Source of the DNA: Oscillatoria sp. SIO1A7
GTDB lineage: Bacteria; Cyanobacteriota; Cyanobacteriia; Cyanobacteriales; Laspinemataceae
Direction of reading: 5' to 3'
NCBI GenBank assembly: GCA_010672965.1
Contig: JAAHFN010000004.1
Span: 1 to 64,000, forward strand
Length of the DNA: 64,000 nucleotides
Below are positions 33,011 to 41,490 of the stretch, piece by piece; position 1 is the first letter of the stretch; each line of letters starts with the position of its first letter. Position numbers and translations under genes: made by a program. Under the pieces are notes generated by a model. It searched no databases and was not told the DNA's origin. It was given only the letters and a program-made list of their open reading frames with translations.

Positions 33011-33721
33011 ATGAGAATCGATCTGATTACCCTATTTCCCGATTTTTTCAAAACTCCACTCCAATCGGGACTCCTAGGCAAAGCCCTTGACAAAAAAATA
33101 GCCGAGGTTAACTTGGTTAATCCTCGCGACTTTGCGACCGACAAACACAGGCGAGTTGATGATGAGCCCTATGGTGGTGGTGTGGGCATGGTACTCAAGC
33201 CAGAGCCAATTTTTGCTGCTGTGGAGTCTTTGCCTGCTTTTGACAAACAGGAAGTAATTTTTCTAACTCCCCAAGGAGAGACTATGACTCAAGGGCTGTT
33301 CCGGGAGTTAGCAACCAATTTCGAGCGACTGGTGTTGATTTGCGGCCACTATGAAGGAGTTGACGAGCGGGTTATGCATATAGTCACCCGCGAGATTTCT
33401 TTGGGAGATTTTGTCCTGACCGGGGGCGAAATCCCAGCTTTGGCTTTAATCAATGGGGTGGTGCGCCTCCTCCCTGGAACTGTGGGCAAAGCCGATTCCC
33501 TTATAGCTGAGAGTTTTGAGAACGACCTGCTAGACTATCCTCACTATACAAGACCGGCAGAATTCCGAGGCTGGAGAGTACCAGATGTTTTGCTATCTGG
33601 CAATCACGGAGAAATTGCTCGATGGCGACAGGCACAGCAAATCCAAAGAACCCGCGATCGCCGCCCCGATCTGATTCGGAGGTGGGACTTGGGGGACAAG
33701 GGGACAAGGGGGGAGAGATAG
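33011..33721 (+). CDS. trmD: tRNA (guanine37-N1)-methyltransferase
   Basis: A 236-residue TrmD, which methylates G37 next to the anticodon to prevent frameshifting. SPOUT signature: DLITLFPDFF, DEPYGGGVGMVLKPEP, LICGHYEGVDERV, GDFVLTGGEIPAL, LLPGTVGKADSLIAESF and DYPHYTRPAEFRGW. The C-terminal helical domain ends RRPDLIRRWDLGDKGTRGER, the final residues coming from the GGGGACAAGG repeat, so the natural end may be slightly eroded. Not linked to rpsP, rimM or rplS as in many bacteria, which is usual for cyanobacteria. Confidence 0.97.
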   Translation: MRIDLITLFPDFFKTPLQSGLLGKALDKKIAEVNLVNPRDFATDKHRRVDDEPYGGGVGMVLKPEPIFAAVESLPAFDKQEVIFLTPQGETMTQGLFRELATNFERLVLICGHYEGVDERVMHIVTREISLGDFVLTGGEIPALALINGVVRLLPGTVGKADSLIAESFENDLLDYPHYTRPAEFRGWRVPDVLLSGNHGEIARWRQAQQIQRTRDRRPDLIRRWDLGDKGTRGER

Positions 33722-33890
33722 GGAAGGATAGGGAAGGGGGCAGGGGGCAAAGGGGCAAGGGAGCAGGGAGAGATGGGGAAGGATGGAGAGAGATCGGGAA
33801 GGATGGGGAGAGAATATCGCCCTCTGCCCCCTTGCCCCCCTTGCCCCCTGCTCCCTTGCCCCCTGCTCCCTTGCCCCCGAGTCTCTCCAT
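33722..33890. repeat. Large purine/pyrimidine inverted repeat between convergent genes
   Basis: First half GGGAAGGATAGGGAAGGGGG and similar G-rich words; second half CCCTTGCCCCCTGCTCCCTT. Complementary over more than 60 bases with short interruptions, so the transcript from either side folds into a very stable hairpin. Located exactly between the trmD stop and the DUF928 stop, it is a likely bidirectional terminator. Confidence 0.75.
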
Positions 33891-34637
33891 TTAATGCATC
33901 GCAGAGGCGGAATCGAGCGTTCCAATCATCGGAGCAGGAGCGATCGCGCCCAAGCCAACGGAACCCAGCAGGTTTGTCCAATTGTCTGCAATCTCGGGAT
34001 CTGTAGGTAGAGCTTCCCGTAGCAGTGCCATTGTTGCGATGGTATCGTACCATACTCCTGCAGCTCCTAATAAGGCAGCATCTTCCAAGGTTGCCCCCGG
34101 ATTTCCCCTTAGATCAGCAGTCCCATTCGCTTCAAGTCGTTTAATCCAACCATCCACTGAGGGATTTCTTGGGTGTAACTTCCCGTTGCATTTGAGGACA
34201 AAATGCCATTGATAGTTTTTCCCCTGCTCTAGAGCTTTCGCCTCTTCTGGAAGCTCAATGGCAATAATCCCCTCTTCCCCAGAAATGGGAATATTGCTTT
34301 TATAATGAACTTTGCTATTTTCATCTAAGAGAATAAAGAAAGCCTCTGGGGCACTTGTTTCTGGCATATACACCAAAATGGTGGGGCGCTCCGATATTGT
34401 CGTTCCGTAACGACTCTCTGGCATCAAAGGCTGTACCGAAGGCGTCATCAATTCAGCCACAGTTGACTCAGACAGGCATTGAGTGCCATTGCGGGACGCA
34501 CCCCCAGCAGTTTGCTTCGGTGCTTCATTCTCTGGTGGAGGAGTGAAGGTCACTGTTCCAGCCAGTGCTAGCGGATGTAAAAGCAAACTGCAAGCAAAAG
34601 TTATGGCTGCGATCGCCTTTGTTGTTTTCTGTTTCAT
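33891..34637 (-). CDS. DUF928 family secreted protein
   Basis: A 248-residue protein with a Sec signal peptide (KQKTTKAIAAITFACSLLLHPLALAG, cleavage about 26). The mature part shows the DUF928 pattern: TPSVQPLMPESRYGTTISERPTILVYMPE, AFFILLDENSKVHYKSNI, GIIAIELPEEAKALEQGKNYQWHFVLKC and GWIKRLE, with a helical end (DAALLGAAGVWYDTIATMALL). This family is common in cyanobacteria, often beside CHAT or CHASE2 proteins, not seen here. Role unknown; probably periplasmic. Confidence 0.88.
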   Translation of the reverse strand: MKQKTTKAIAAITFACSLLLHPLALAGTVTFTPPPENEAPKQTAGGASRNGTQCLSESTVAELMTPSVQPLMPESRYGTTISERPTILVYMPETSAPEAFFILLDENSKVHYKSNIPISGEEGIIAIELPEEAKALEQGKNYQWHFVLKCNGKLHPRNPSVDGWIKRLEANGTADLRGNPGATLEDAALLGAAGVWYDTIATMALLREALPTDPEIADNWTNLLGSVGLGAIAPAPMIGTLDSASAMH

Positions 34638-35743
34638 CGGTCTTTCCCGCTAGAGACTATCGCTTCCAATCCTTTGCTCGCCAATGGGCGAGCCAGTTAA
34701 AAGCAACGATCGCTGGAAAGCGGGGCGGGATTTACCGCTTCCCAAAGATTTACAGTTACCCTCTGGCACCAGATGTTGCCCAATCTAATTCCCTAGGATC
34801 TAGCCCAGATCGGAAACTAGGGAATTAGATTGCCTGCAAGTGGGTCGGCTCTGCCGAAATTTAATCCACTTCTAGATCGCATGAGTGCTTCCCCTGACTG
34901 ACCAAGAGCCCCCAGCGCCACCAAGCCTATATTTTTTTCCTGTTGGACATAAGCTCTATGGAGGTTTATTTTTCTAGCCCCCCACAAACCTTGGGGGATC
35001 GAGCCTCCTTTAAAGAGCTTCGCAGGTAACTGATGTTTATCCAGTATCTATTATAGCATTTATTAAAAAACTCTAAACTAACTTTTTTATTTTCTATTTT
35101 TTCCTCTGGATCCCTAAACGACCCCAACTATACTAATTGAGATATTTGGCCTGAATCACGGCCCCTGTATATTTACTTATTTTTTACCCGCAAACGAAAA
35201 TATTGGCCTTGCGACAGCAGCATCCTTGTTCCGTTACCATCTAGTACCATCTAGAGCATTTATGTAAAGTCAATGCGCCAACAAAACTATAAGAAAAAGC
35301 GAGCGATCGCTTCTGCTATTCCAGGAGGCGCGGGAGCCATAGCTTACTTAGGGACTTGCAAGTTAATAATGTACCGGCTTCGACAAGCTCAGCCCGAACG
35401 GTGACAGTCCAAGAACGTTCTTGGACTGGTACTTTATTTCTGCGCAAGTCCCTTATCGTTACTGTCAACAAAACTATAAGAAAAAGCGAGCGATCGCTAT
35501 AACAAAACATATCTGGCACATCTAGCACCTATGGCCAGACCATATGACAGGGTAACCGAGAATTAATTGAGCGTCGGAGGCCGTGGGAGGCAGTAGCCTT
35601 AATAGAGCTAATAGCAGTGAAAGCCCTAAATTGTTGGACTAATTCAAAAAGTTATATATTTTGAATTAGGTATGACCTTGGTTTATGGCCATTCTCGGGT
35701 AAATACGCTATCATTAAACTTAGGGCCAGCGGATTTAGATATT
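34638..35743. other. 1.1-kb intergenic region with hairpins and one MITE
   Basis: A perfect 16-base inverted repeat (CAATCTAATTCCCTAG at 34781, complement at 34817) lies near the left end, and CCCCACAAACCTTGGGG near 34980 makes another hairpin. The family A MITE at 35351 is in the middle. A sequence with AACAAAACTATAAGAAAAAG and GCGAGCGATCGCT occurs twice (35280 and 35467), on both sides of the MITE. No gene recognised. Confidence 0.6.
35351..35452. mobile_element. MITE family A, copy 4 (TTA duplication)
   Basis: A 102-base element with ends GGGACTTGCAAGTTAATAAT and GCGCAAGTCCC, TTA at 35348-35350 and 35453-35455. Inside are CTTCGACAAGCTCAGCCCGA and a hairpin AGTCCAAGAACGTTCTTGGA. Confidence 0.88.
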
Positions 35744-37330
35744 ATGCGTAAGTTTCAACTCTTAGCGACCACCCTGGTATTATTTGTCCTGTTCGAGGCC
35801 ATCAATATTAATCTCACCAGCAAAAATCCTGGGGAGTGGCTCAAAACAGAATCTTCAGTCGCATTAGCTAGAAGAGGCGGTGGAAGCCGAGGCGGCGGAC
35901 GAAGCCGAGGCGGCGGACGAAGCCGAGGCGGGTCCTTTAAAAGGTCTTCCCCATCCCGCTCTAATTCTCGCCCCAGTAGCTCTGGGCGCAGTCCTAGCCG
36001 CACAAATAGCAGCCCGTCGCGAAGCAATTCTTCCCCAAAACCCAGTCCTAGCCGCACAAATAGCAGCCCGTCGCGAAGCAATTCTTTCCCAAAACCCAGT
36101 CCTAGCCGCACAAATAGCAGCCCGTCGCGAAGCAATTCTTCCAACTCTTGTAATAACAAGAGTGGAAATAGTGGGAGTAATGACCCTTCCCAAACCAATT
36201 CCTCCTGTCAAAACCAAAATACTGGCAATGACAACTCGTCCCAACCAAAAAAATCCAGGGGCAATACTGGGGGACGGACTCGGGGAGGCTCTTGGCAACA
36301 GCAACCGCCTCCCCAGCCGATCGCGCCGATAACTCCACCCCAAAACCGTTCGCCCCAGAGGACTCCTGTAACTCCATCCTCGAACCCACCCCAGAGAACT
36401 ATAGTGGTGCCGGTGCCAGTGCCAGTGCCGGTTTCAAGGCCCGTTACTACGCCCAACCAGAGTCAGCCCCCCGCTCCGGTTCCGTCCGGATTGGCAGAGC
36501 CTGGATTAGTAGAGTCCGGATTGCCATCGGCTCCGATACCTCGGAACTCTGCTCCATCTGCTGTAGGAATATCCGAACCCGCGCAAGCAAATCCCTCGCC
36601 TAGCTATTCTTCTGGAGCAAGCAAATCGTCTGGGTCCGATCCTGGATTTCCTTGGGTAAAATTTCTGCTATTTCTTTTGGTTTCAGCAGGAATACTGGCG
36701 ATCGCCTGGTTCTTACTTTCTAGGAATAGGAACAAGCCAAGCACCTCTAAAGAACTGAGCAATAACATAGTCACCGTCAGCAAATTGCAGGTCGCCTTCC
36801 TGGCCAATGTCCCCGACCTCCAATCCCAACTCTCGGAGCTAACCATCAATGCAGATACAGAAACTCCAGAAGGGCTCGTAGAACTTTTGCAAGCGAGCGC
36901 CCTAGAAGTCCTTAGAAAAGACTCTTACTGGACTCATGTATCTGCCAGTTCCCAGACCGTTAAGACTCGCGAAGAAGCGGCGCGGGTTTTCGAGAAGATT
37001 TCCATCGCCGAGCGCAGCAATTTCAGTACAGAAACCCTATCCAATGTTAATGGCCGAGTTCGGGAGCAAGAAGCGATCGCTCCAGATACAGACGAGGAAC
37101 CCGGTTCCTATATTGTCGTAACTTTCTTAATTGGCAGCGAAGACGATAATCCTCTATTTGGCGAAATCTACGACCCAGAACAACTCAAGGAAGCATTGCA
37201 GCGGATCGCTGCCGTAACCCCAGAGTATCTGCTAATTTCTGAGTTGCTTTGGGTTCCACAAAAAGAAACCGACAGCCTCTCTTATGATGATATGTTATTA
37301 GCTTATGCAAATATGGTTCAAATTGCCTAA
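35744..37330 (+). CDS. DUF1517 family membrane protein with Ser/Arg repeats
   Basis: A 528-residue protein from ATG 35744 (MRKFQLLATTLVLFVLFEA, a signal or anchor helix). Then Gly/Arg repeats (GGGRSRGGG), a Ser/Pro/Asn/Arg region with three copies of an 18-residue unit (PSRTNSSPSRSNSSPKPS), Pro-rich linkers, a membrane helix (about 327-347, FPWVKFLLFLLVSAGILAIAWFL) and the cytoplasmic DUF1517 domain (VAFLANVPDLQSQLSELTINADTETPEGLVELLQASALEVL). DUF1517 is shared by cyanobacteria and chloroplasts and linked to thylakoids. An upstream in-frame ATG (35672) has no ribosome site. Confidence 0.88.
   Translation: MRKFQLLATTLVLFVLFEAININLTSKNPGEWLKTESSVALARRGGGSRGGGRSRGGGRSRGGSFKRSSPSRSNSRPSSSGRSPSRTNSSPSRSNSSPKPSPSRTNSSPSRSNSFPKPSPSRTNSSPSRSNSSNSCNNKSGNSGSNDPSQTNSSCQNQNTGNDNSSQPKKSRGNTGGRTRGGSWQQQPPPQPIAPITPPQNRSPQRTPVTPSSNPPQRTIVVPVPVPVPVSRPVTTPNQSQPPAPVPSGLAEPGLVESGLPSAPIPRNSAPSAVGISEPAQANPSPSYSSGASKSSGSDPGFPWVKFLLFLLVSAGILAIAWFLLSRNRNKPSTSKELSNNIVTVSKLQVAFLANVPDLQSQLSELTINADTETPEGLVELLQASALEVLRKDSYWTHVSASSQTVKTREEAARVFEKISIAERSNFSTETLSNVNGRVREQEAIAPDTDEEPGSYIVVTFLIGSEDDNPLFGEIYDPEQLKEALQRIAAVTPEYLLISELLWVPQKETDSLSYDDMLLAYANMVQIA
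35996..36140 (+). repeat. 54-bp tandem repeat inside the DUF1517 gene
   Basis: Three copies of a 54-base unit, (CCTAGCCGCACAAATAGCAG and on), the last one partial. Copies are almost identical; one TCC to TTC change gives Phe for Ser in the second. Being a multiple of three it keeps the frame. Confidence 0.88.
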
Positions 37331-37488
37331 ACGATCGAACTCGCATTGCCAAGCAACACCAGTAGCAAAAACCCCAGCATCACCGCCGTATTGCTTTTGG
37401 CAGAAATGAGCTGATATGCCTGAGATAGCAGACTAGATACAATAAAGGCTTCTATGGCAATGCCCGCAAATTTTAGTGCCGGATCCAT
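37327..37488 (-). CDS. Small hydrophobic protein (53 residues)
   Basis: A short frame MDPALKFAGIAIEAFIVSSLL...TAVMLGFLLLVLLGNASSIV with two hydrophobic stretches, the second a clear membrane helix. A strong ribosome site, AGGAGGTTTAAA, directly precedes the ATG. It overlaps the end of the DUF1517 gene tail to tail by three bases. The sequence looks conserved-protein-like, but I recognise no family. The rest of 37489-37869 holds only CATTCAAAATTCAAAATGCC-type repeats and no gene. Confidence 0.6.
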   Translation of the reverse strand: MDPALKFAGIAIEAFIVSSLLSQAYQLISAKSNTAVMLGFLLLVLLGNASSIV

Positions 37489-37869
37489 TTTAAACCTCCT
37501 ACCTTTTGCAACGCAAGTTTCACAGCCCGCGAGGGGTAATGCAGCTTCAAGCTACGCCTAGTGCCGCTGCGCGGAATTCAAAGTTCTCTCATTCAAAATT
37601 CAAAATGCCTTTGTACCCTGGCTCCCTGCCACAATTCTCGCGCTCGCTTATTACTTCTGCCGCGCTGCACTAGCTACTCCGCCTACTCAGGCATTGGCTT
37701 ATGAGATTTGCAAATATAGCACTACGAATTAACGATAATAATTCAAAACTGGCCAAAGCAATTTCTGCAATAGTCGTACAGAAAAGCTACGCTCCGCCCT
37801 CCGCGCATAAACTTACCGCTGACAACTGAGTGCTTACTCCTATGAAATCAATATACCTTATCCTTGTCA

Positions 37870-38676
37870 TTAGCCATAGGATTCCTCCGGCTCCATTCCG
37901 TCCGGCATTAAAACCGGCCGCTTAGAAATAGAGAAAGTCTCCAAAAAGGCAAAAGTCAAATAGACGGGATTCAAGAGCAGATACCTCTTCCACAAGCGCC
38001 GGGGTTCCTGGAGTAATCGGAAAAACCATTCTAGTCCCAGGTTCTGCATCCAAGGCGGGGCTTGGGCAACAGTACCAGCGTGAAAATCGAAGGCAGCGCC
38101 CACAGCCATTAGCGGCATGGGGAGGCGATCGCGGTACTCATAGGCCCAGACCTCTTGACGCGGACAGCCCAAGCCTACAAAAGCGATCGCTGCCCCGCTC
38201 TCCTTTATCCTTTTAATCGCTTCGTCTTTTTCCGAGCTAGAAAGCCGGCGGAACTTAGAAGGCTCGGCTCCCGCAACCTTCAACTTGGGAAATTTTACCT
38301 GCAAGTTTGACAGCAAGCTATCCAAAATTTCCTGTTTGCTGCCATAAAAATAGACCGGCAAACCTTCTTTCTCTGCTGCTGAGAGAACCTTCAAAGTCAG
38401 CGTTGGGCCATAAACGCGATCGGGCAGCTTAATCCCATGAATCCAATTCAGCGCCCACCTTACCGGCTGACCGTCTGGCGTTACCAAGTCCAACCCATTT
38501 AGGCGGCGTCGATGCACCGGATCGTAAAACCCAGTCATCACCCCATGAACCGCTAAAGCTGTCATTGCCAGGGACTCGCCTTTTTTTGCCGCTTCGACGA
38601 TTGCCTTCACCCCATATTCATAATCAATTGCAGATATTTTTACTCCCAAAATAGGGAATTGTCCCTCATTAATCAT
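37870..38676 (-). CDS. WecG/TagA/CpsF family glycosyltransferase
   Basis: A 268-residue GT26 enzyme. Such enzymes add a sugar (often N-acetylmannosamine or its uronate) to a lipid-linked precursor at the inner face of the membrane. Motifs: [99 protein letters not shown]. The last gene of the minus-strand EPS cluster. It could act at an early step of repeat-unit assembly; the acceptor is unknown. Confidence 0.93.
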   Translation of the reverse strand: MINEGQFPILGVKISAIDYEYGVKAIVEAAKKGESLAMTALAVHGVMTGFYDPVHRRRLNGLDLVTPDGQPVRWALNWIHGIKLPDRVYGPTLTLKVLSAAEKEGLPVYFYGSKQEILDSLLSNLQVKFPKLKVAGAEPSKFRRLSSSEKDEAIKRIKESGAAIAFVGLGCPRQEVWAYEYRDRLPMPLMAVGAAFDFHAGTVAQAPPWMQNLGLEWFFRLLQEPRRLWKRYLLLNPVYLTFAFLETFSISKRPVLMPDGMEPEESYG

Positions 38677-38879
38677 TGGCAGCTAGCCTCCGCGATCTTA
38701 AATACATGATAGTGAATTACACACCTCAAAATATGGAAGGGGCAATTGCGGGGAGATTGCCCGTACAAATCACTATTCACCCATACACCCCATTCAGAAA
38801 AAATGCTGAAACACAACATACCCCACCTAAAATATTTTTAGTGAATAGTTATCACTTGTCAAGTATTAATCATAACTAA

Positions 38880-38968
38880 TACCATTTTGAAAAAATATAT
38901 CTACGTTGTGGAAGACTCACAACAGGAAGGATTTTATAGGGGTCAAAATCCAAAATTACAAAATGGTA
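38880..38968. mobile_element. MITE family F (TAA duplication)
   Basis: An 89-base element, ends TACCATTTTG and CAAAATGGTA, with TAA at 38877-38879 and 38969-38971 as direct repeats (not part of the palindrome). It sits between the GT26 and epimerase genes and fills a third of their spacer; the rest of 38677-38977 shows no gene. Confidence 0.7.
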
Positions 38969-38977
38969 TAACGCCGA

Positions 38978-40054
38978 CTAATTCCAACGCTTTTGCTTGG
39001 TATTAAAATCGTAAATTTCTTGGAATATCTCTCGGACGCTGGGATAGCTTAGTTTCCAACCCGGATAATGGGATTTGAACTTGCTCAAATCGCTGATATA
39101 CCAAATATGATCGCCCATGCGGTTTGTTTCCGTATAGCTGTAATCCATCTTCTTGCCGGTAATTTCCTCGCACATTTCGATCCCTTCTTGCATTGAAACA
39201 TTGCTTTCCCGTCCGCCACCGAGATTGTAAACTTCGGCAATGCGAGGATTTTCAAAAAAGGTATTCATGGCTGAGATTACATCATTGCAGTGAATCACAT
39301 CCCGCACTTGTTTCCCTTTATAGCCAAAAATAGTGTAGTGGGTGCCAGTCATGGCGCATTTCATCAGATAAGAGGGGAAGCCATGTAATTGAGCGCCCGA
39401 ATGTTGTGGCCCGCTGAGTACCCCACCTCGGAAAACAGCACTTTTAATATTGAAGTACCGCCCGTACTCTTGTACCAAGATATCCCCAGCTAATTTAGAC
39501 GCACCAAATAGCGAGTGCATGCTCTGGTCGATACTCATGGTCTCTGGGATGCCATTGGGGTAATAGGGGTGGCTTTGGTCAACTTCCCAGCGTTTTTCTA
39601 GTTCTACCAAGGGTAGAGTATTGGGGCGATCGCCATAGACCTTATTTGTGGAACAATGGGCAAACACTGCCTCCGGACAGTATTGTCGGGTTGCTTCTAA
39701 TAGCACCAGCGTCCCATTGGCATTAATCGTAAAATCTGTAAACGGTTCTTTAGCCGCCCAATCGTGGGATGGCTGAGCTGCAGTATGGACTATTAGCACA
39801 ATCTCCGAGCCATACTTCGAGAAAATCTCGTTAATGTCTTCAGCATTGCGGATATCCACATTGTAATGCTCGTACTTATCTGCCAATGCTGTCGCTATAC
39901 GTTCTCGATTCCAATCGGTAGAAGCTCCAGAGCCAAAGAAGTATTGGCGCATATCGTTATCAATGCCCAATACTTTGTACCCGGCTTTGCCATAAAATAG
40001 GGCAGCTTCCGAGCCAATCAAACCTCCAGAACCAGTTACAATAACTACGGACAC
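38978..40054 (-). CDS. SDR family sugar-nucleotide epimerase (CDP-paratose 2-epimerase-like)
   Basis: A 358-residue extended SDR. The NAD-binding [11 protein letters not shown] is at 8-18, followed by [13 protein letters not shown] with the catalytic Ser/Thr. The YxxxK position reads [12 protein letters not shown], so Phe replaces Tyr while Lys is kept. I recall this Phe in close relatives too, so it may be a family feature rather than damage. C-terminal motifs: [54 protein letters not shown]. Probably acts on an activated sugar for the EPS; the substrate is uncertain. Confidence 0.85.
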   Translation of the reverse strand: MSVVIVTGSGGLIGSEAALFYGKAGYKVLGIDNDMRQYFFGSGASTDWNRERIATALADKYEHYNVDIRNAEDINEIFSKYGSEIVLIVHTAAQPSHDWAAKEPFTDFTINANGTLVLLEATRQYCPEAVFAHCSTNKVYGDRPNTLPLVELEKRWEVDQSHPYYPNGIPETMSIDQSMHSLFGASKLAGDILVQEYGRYFNIKSAVFRGGVLSGPQHSGAQLHGFPSYLMKCAMTGTHYTIFGYKGKQVRDVIHCNDVISAMNTFFENPRIAEVYNLGGGRESNVSMQEGIEMCEEITGKKMDYSYTETNRMGDHIWYISDLSKFKSHYPGWKLSYPSVREIFQEIYDFNTKQKRWN

Positions 40055-40195
40055 TTGTTCCTCCTCTGTATTTTCAACTAATTAATAGTGGTCTCCAGCA
40101 GCCTGAAGTCCTTCACTCGATTATATTCGCGATCGCCTGTGGAAGGTGCCGAAGGTGCCTTGCCCCTACAGATACTCGGCAGCCCCGCTCTGCCA

Positions 40196-41404
40196 TCATC
40201 CTTGCAAAACCTTACGGTAGGCCAACTCAGTTTTTAACGCCAGCTTTTCCCAGGTATAGCGTTCTAGCACTTTCTGCCGCCCAGCGTTACCCATTTTTTC
40301 TCGTAACGATGCTTGACTCATCAGCTCTATAATTTTCTCCGCAATTCGATTGGGCTCTTGTTTAACTACAAAACCATCCACCCCATCATCGATGACATCC
40401 CTAATTGCCGGGATATCTCCCCCAAGAACGGGTTTGCCCATAATCCAGGCTTCCGTATAAACTCCCCCAAAGCTTTCTTGCATTGACGGCACGCATAAAA
40501 CATCGCAGGCTGCTAGGGCGTTCGTTTTTTCTTCCAGACTCACCTTGCCTAATTCAACAACCCGAGATTCGTTGACTTTGGCAAAAATTTTTCTAGAAAA
40601 GTCTGTACGCGGTCCAATGAATACGAAGCGGAGGTCGGGAATTTTTTTCCAGACTTCCGCCGCAGCCAACCAGAGCGCCTCAACTCCTTTATATTTATAC
40701 TTCTGACCTAGAAATAAGGCTATTGGATTATTGCCTAGAGAATTTTGCTCTCTAAATTTCTCAGCATTAGAGGTTTCGGCTACCAGCGGACCAATACCAG
40801 TCACAAAAATTTTCTCTTCTTTAACTCCCAGCTCGATTAAGGTTTGCTTTTCTGTATTCGTCAGAACTATATCCGCGTCGGCTTCGCGGTACAGATTAAT
40901 ATAGTCTCTATAGTTCCATCCCACCCAACGGGGATGATGAAGTGGCTTAAATATAAAAGGAATATCTAATTTACGAGCTTGTTTCATCGAGGCATAGCTA
41001 AGACCTTCCCTTCCCATCCTCACATTTTCGATCAGATCCAAGTCAGACGGTGCGTATTGTTCTATTTTTGGAGCCAGCAGATCGGCAATCTTATCTATAG
41101 CTAGTTTTTTGATACCATAATATCCCAAGACATAGGGCAACAAAGACCATCTCTCTGCCTTAGTCAGGGTTATTTGTCTGACTGAAACTCCATCTATTTG
41201 ATACTCTTGTTCGCGCTCTGGAGCTTGCCAAGTAGTTCCCAGCAACCAATCCGTGCGATTTTCCGTCCATTGGGCGATCGCTTTCACCTGATGTCTTTTT
41301 GCTAAAATAGATGCAATTCGGTGAGTATGTAATTCAGCACCGCCGATCGCCGGTGGATAGGCAGTTATAGTATAGAGTATTTTTAGGAACGAATTGTTCG
41401 CCAT
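40196..41404 (-). CDS. GT4 family glycosyltransferase
   Basis: A 402-residue GT-B enzyme: N-terminal YTITAYPPAIGGAELHTHRIA (the Gly-Gly loop of GT4), C-terminal donor site ALFLGQKYKYKGVEAL, and the E-x7-E pattern in ESFGGVYTEAWIMGKPVLGGD. Retaining GT4 enzymes transfer sugars from nucleotide donors in the cytoplasm. The gene ends with the usual helix (VLERYTWEKLALKTELAYRK). Same strand as its neighbours, 86 bases downstream of the next GT4 gene. Donor and acceptor unknown. Confidence 0.93.
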   Translation of the reverse strand: MANNSFLKILYTITAYPPAIGGAELHTHRIASILAKRHQVKAIAQWTENRTDWLLGTTWQAPEREQEYQIDGVSVRQITLTKAERWSLLPYVLGYYGIKKLAIDKIADLLAPKIEQYAPSDLDLIENVRMGREGLSYASMKQARKLDIPFIFKPLHHPRWVGWNYRDYINLYREADADIVLTNTEKQTLIELGVKEEKIFVTGIGPLVAETSNAEKFREQNSLGNNPIALFLGQKYKYKGVEALWLAAAEVWKKIPDLRFVFIGPRTDFSRKIFAKVNESRVVELGKVSLEEKTNALAACDVLCVPSMQESFGGVYTEAWIMGKPVLGGDIPAIRDVIDDGVDGFVVKQEPNRIAEKIIELMSQASLREKMGNAGRQKVLERYTWEKLALKTELAYRKVLQG

Positions 41405-41490
41405 ACTTCCGCGCCATTAAGACTTTTAAATTGCAGTTAGTCCAGTATTGCACTTGCACTCAAAAGCCATAAAATTGCCAGCGGGTCTAT

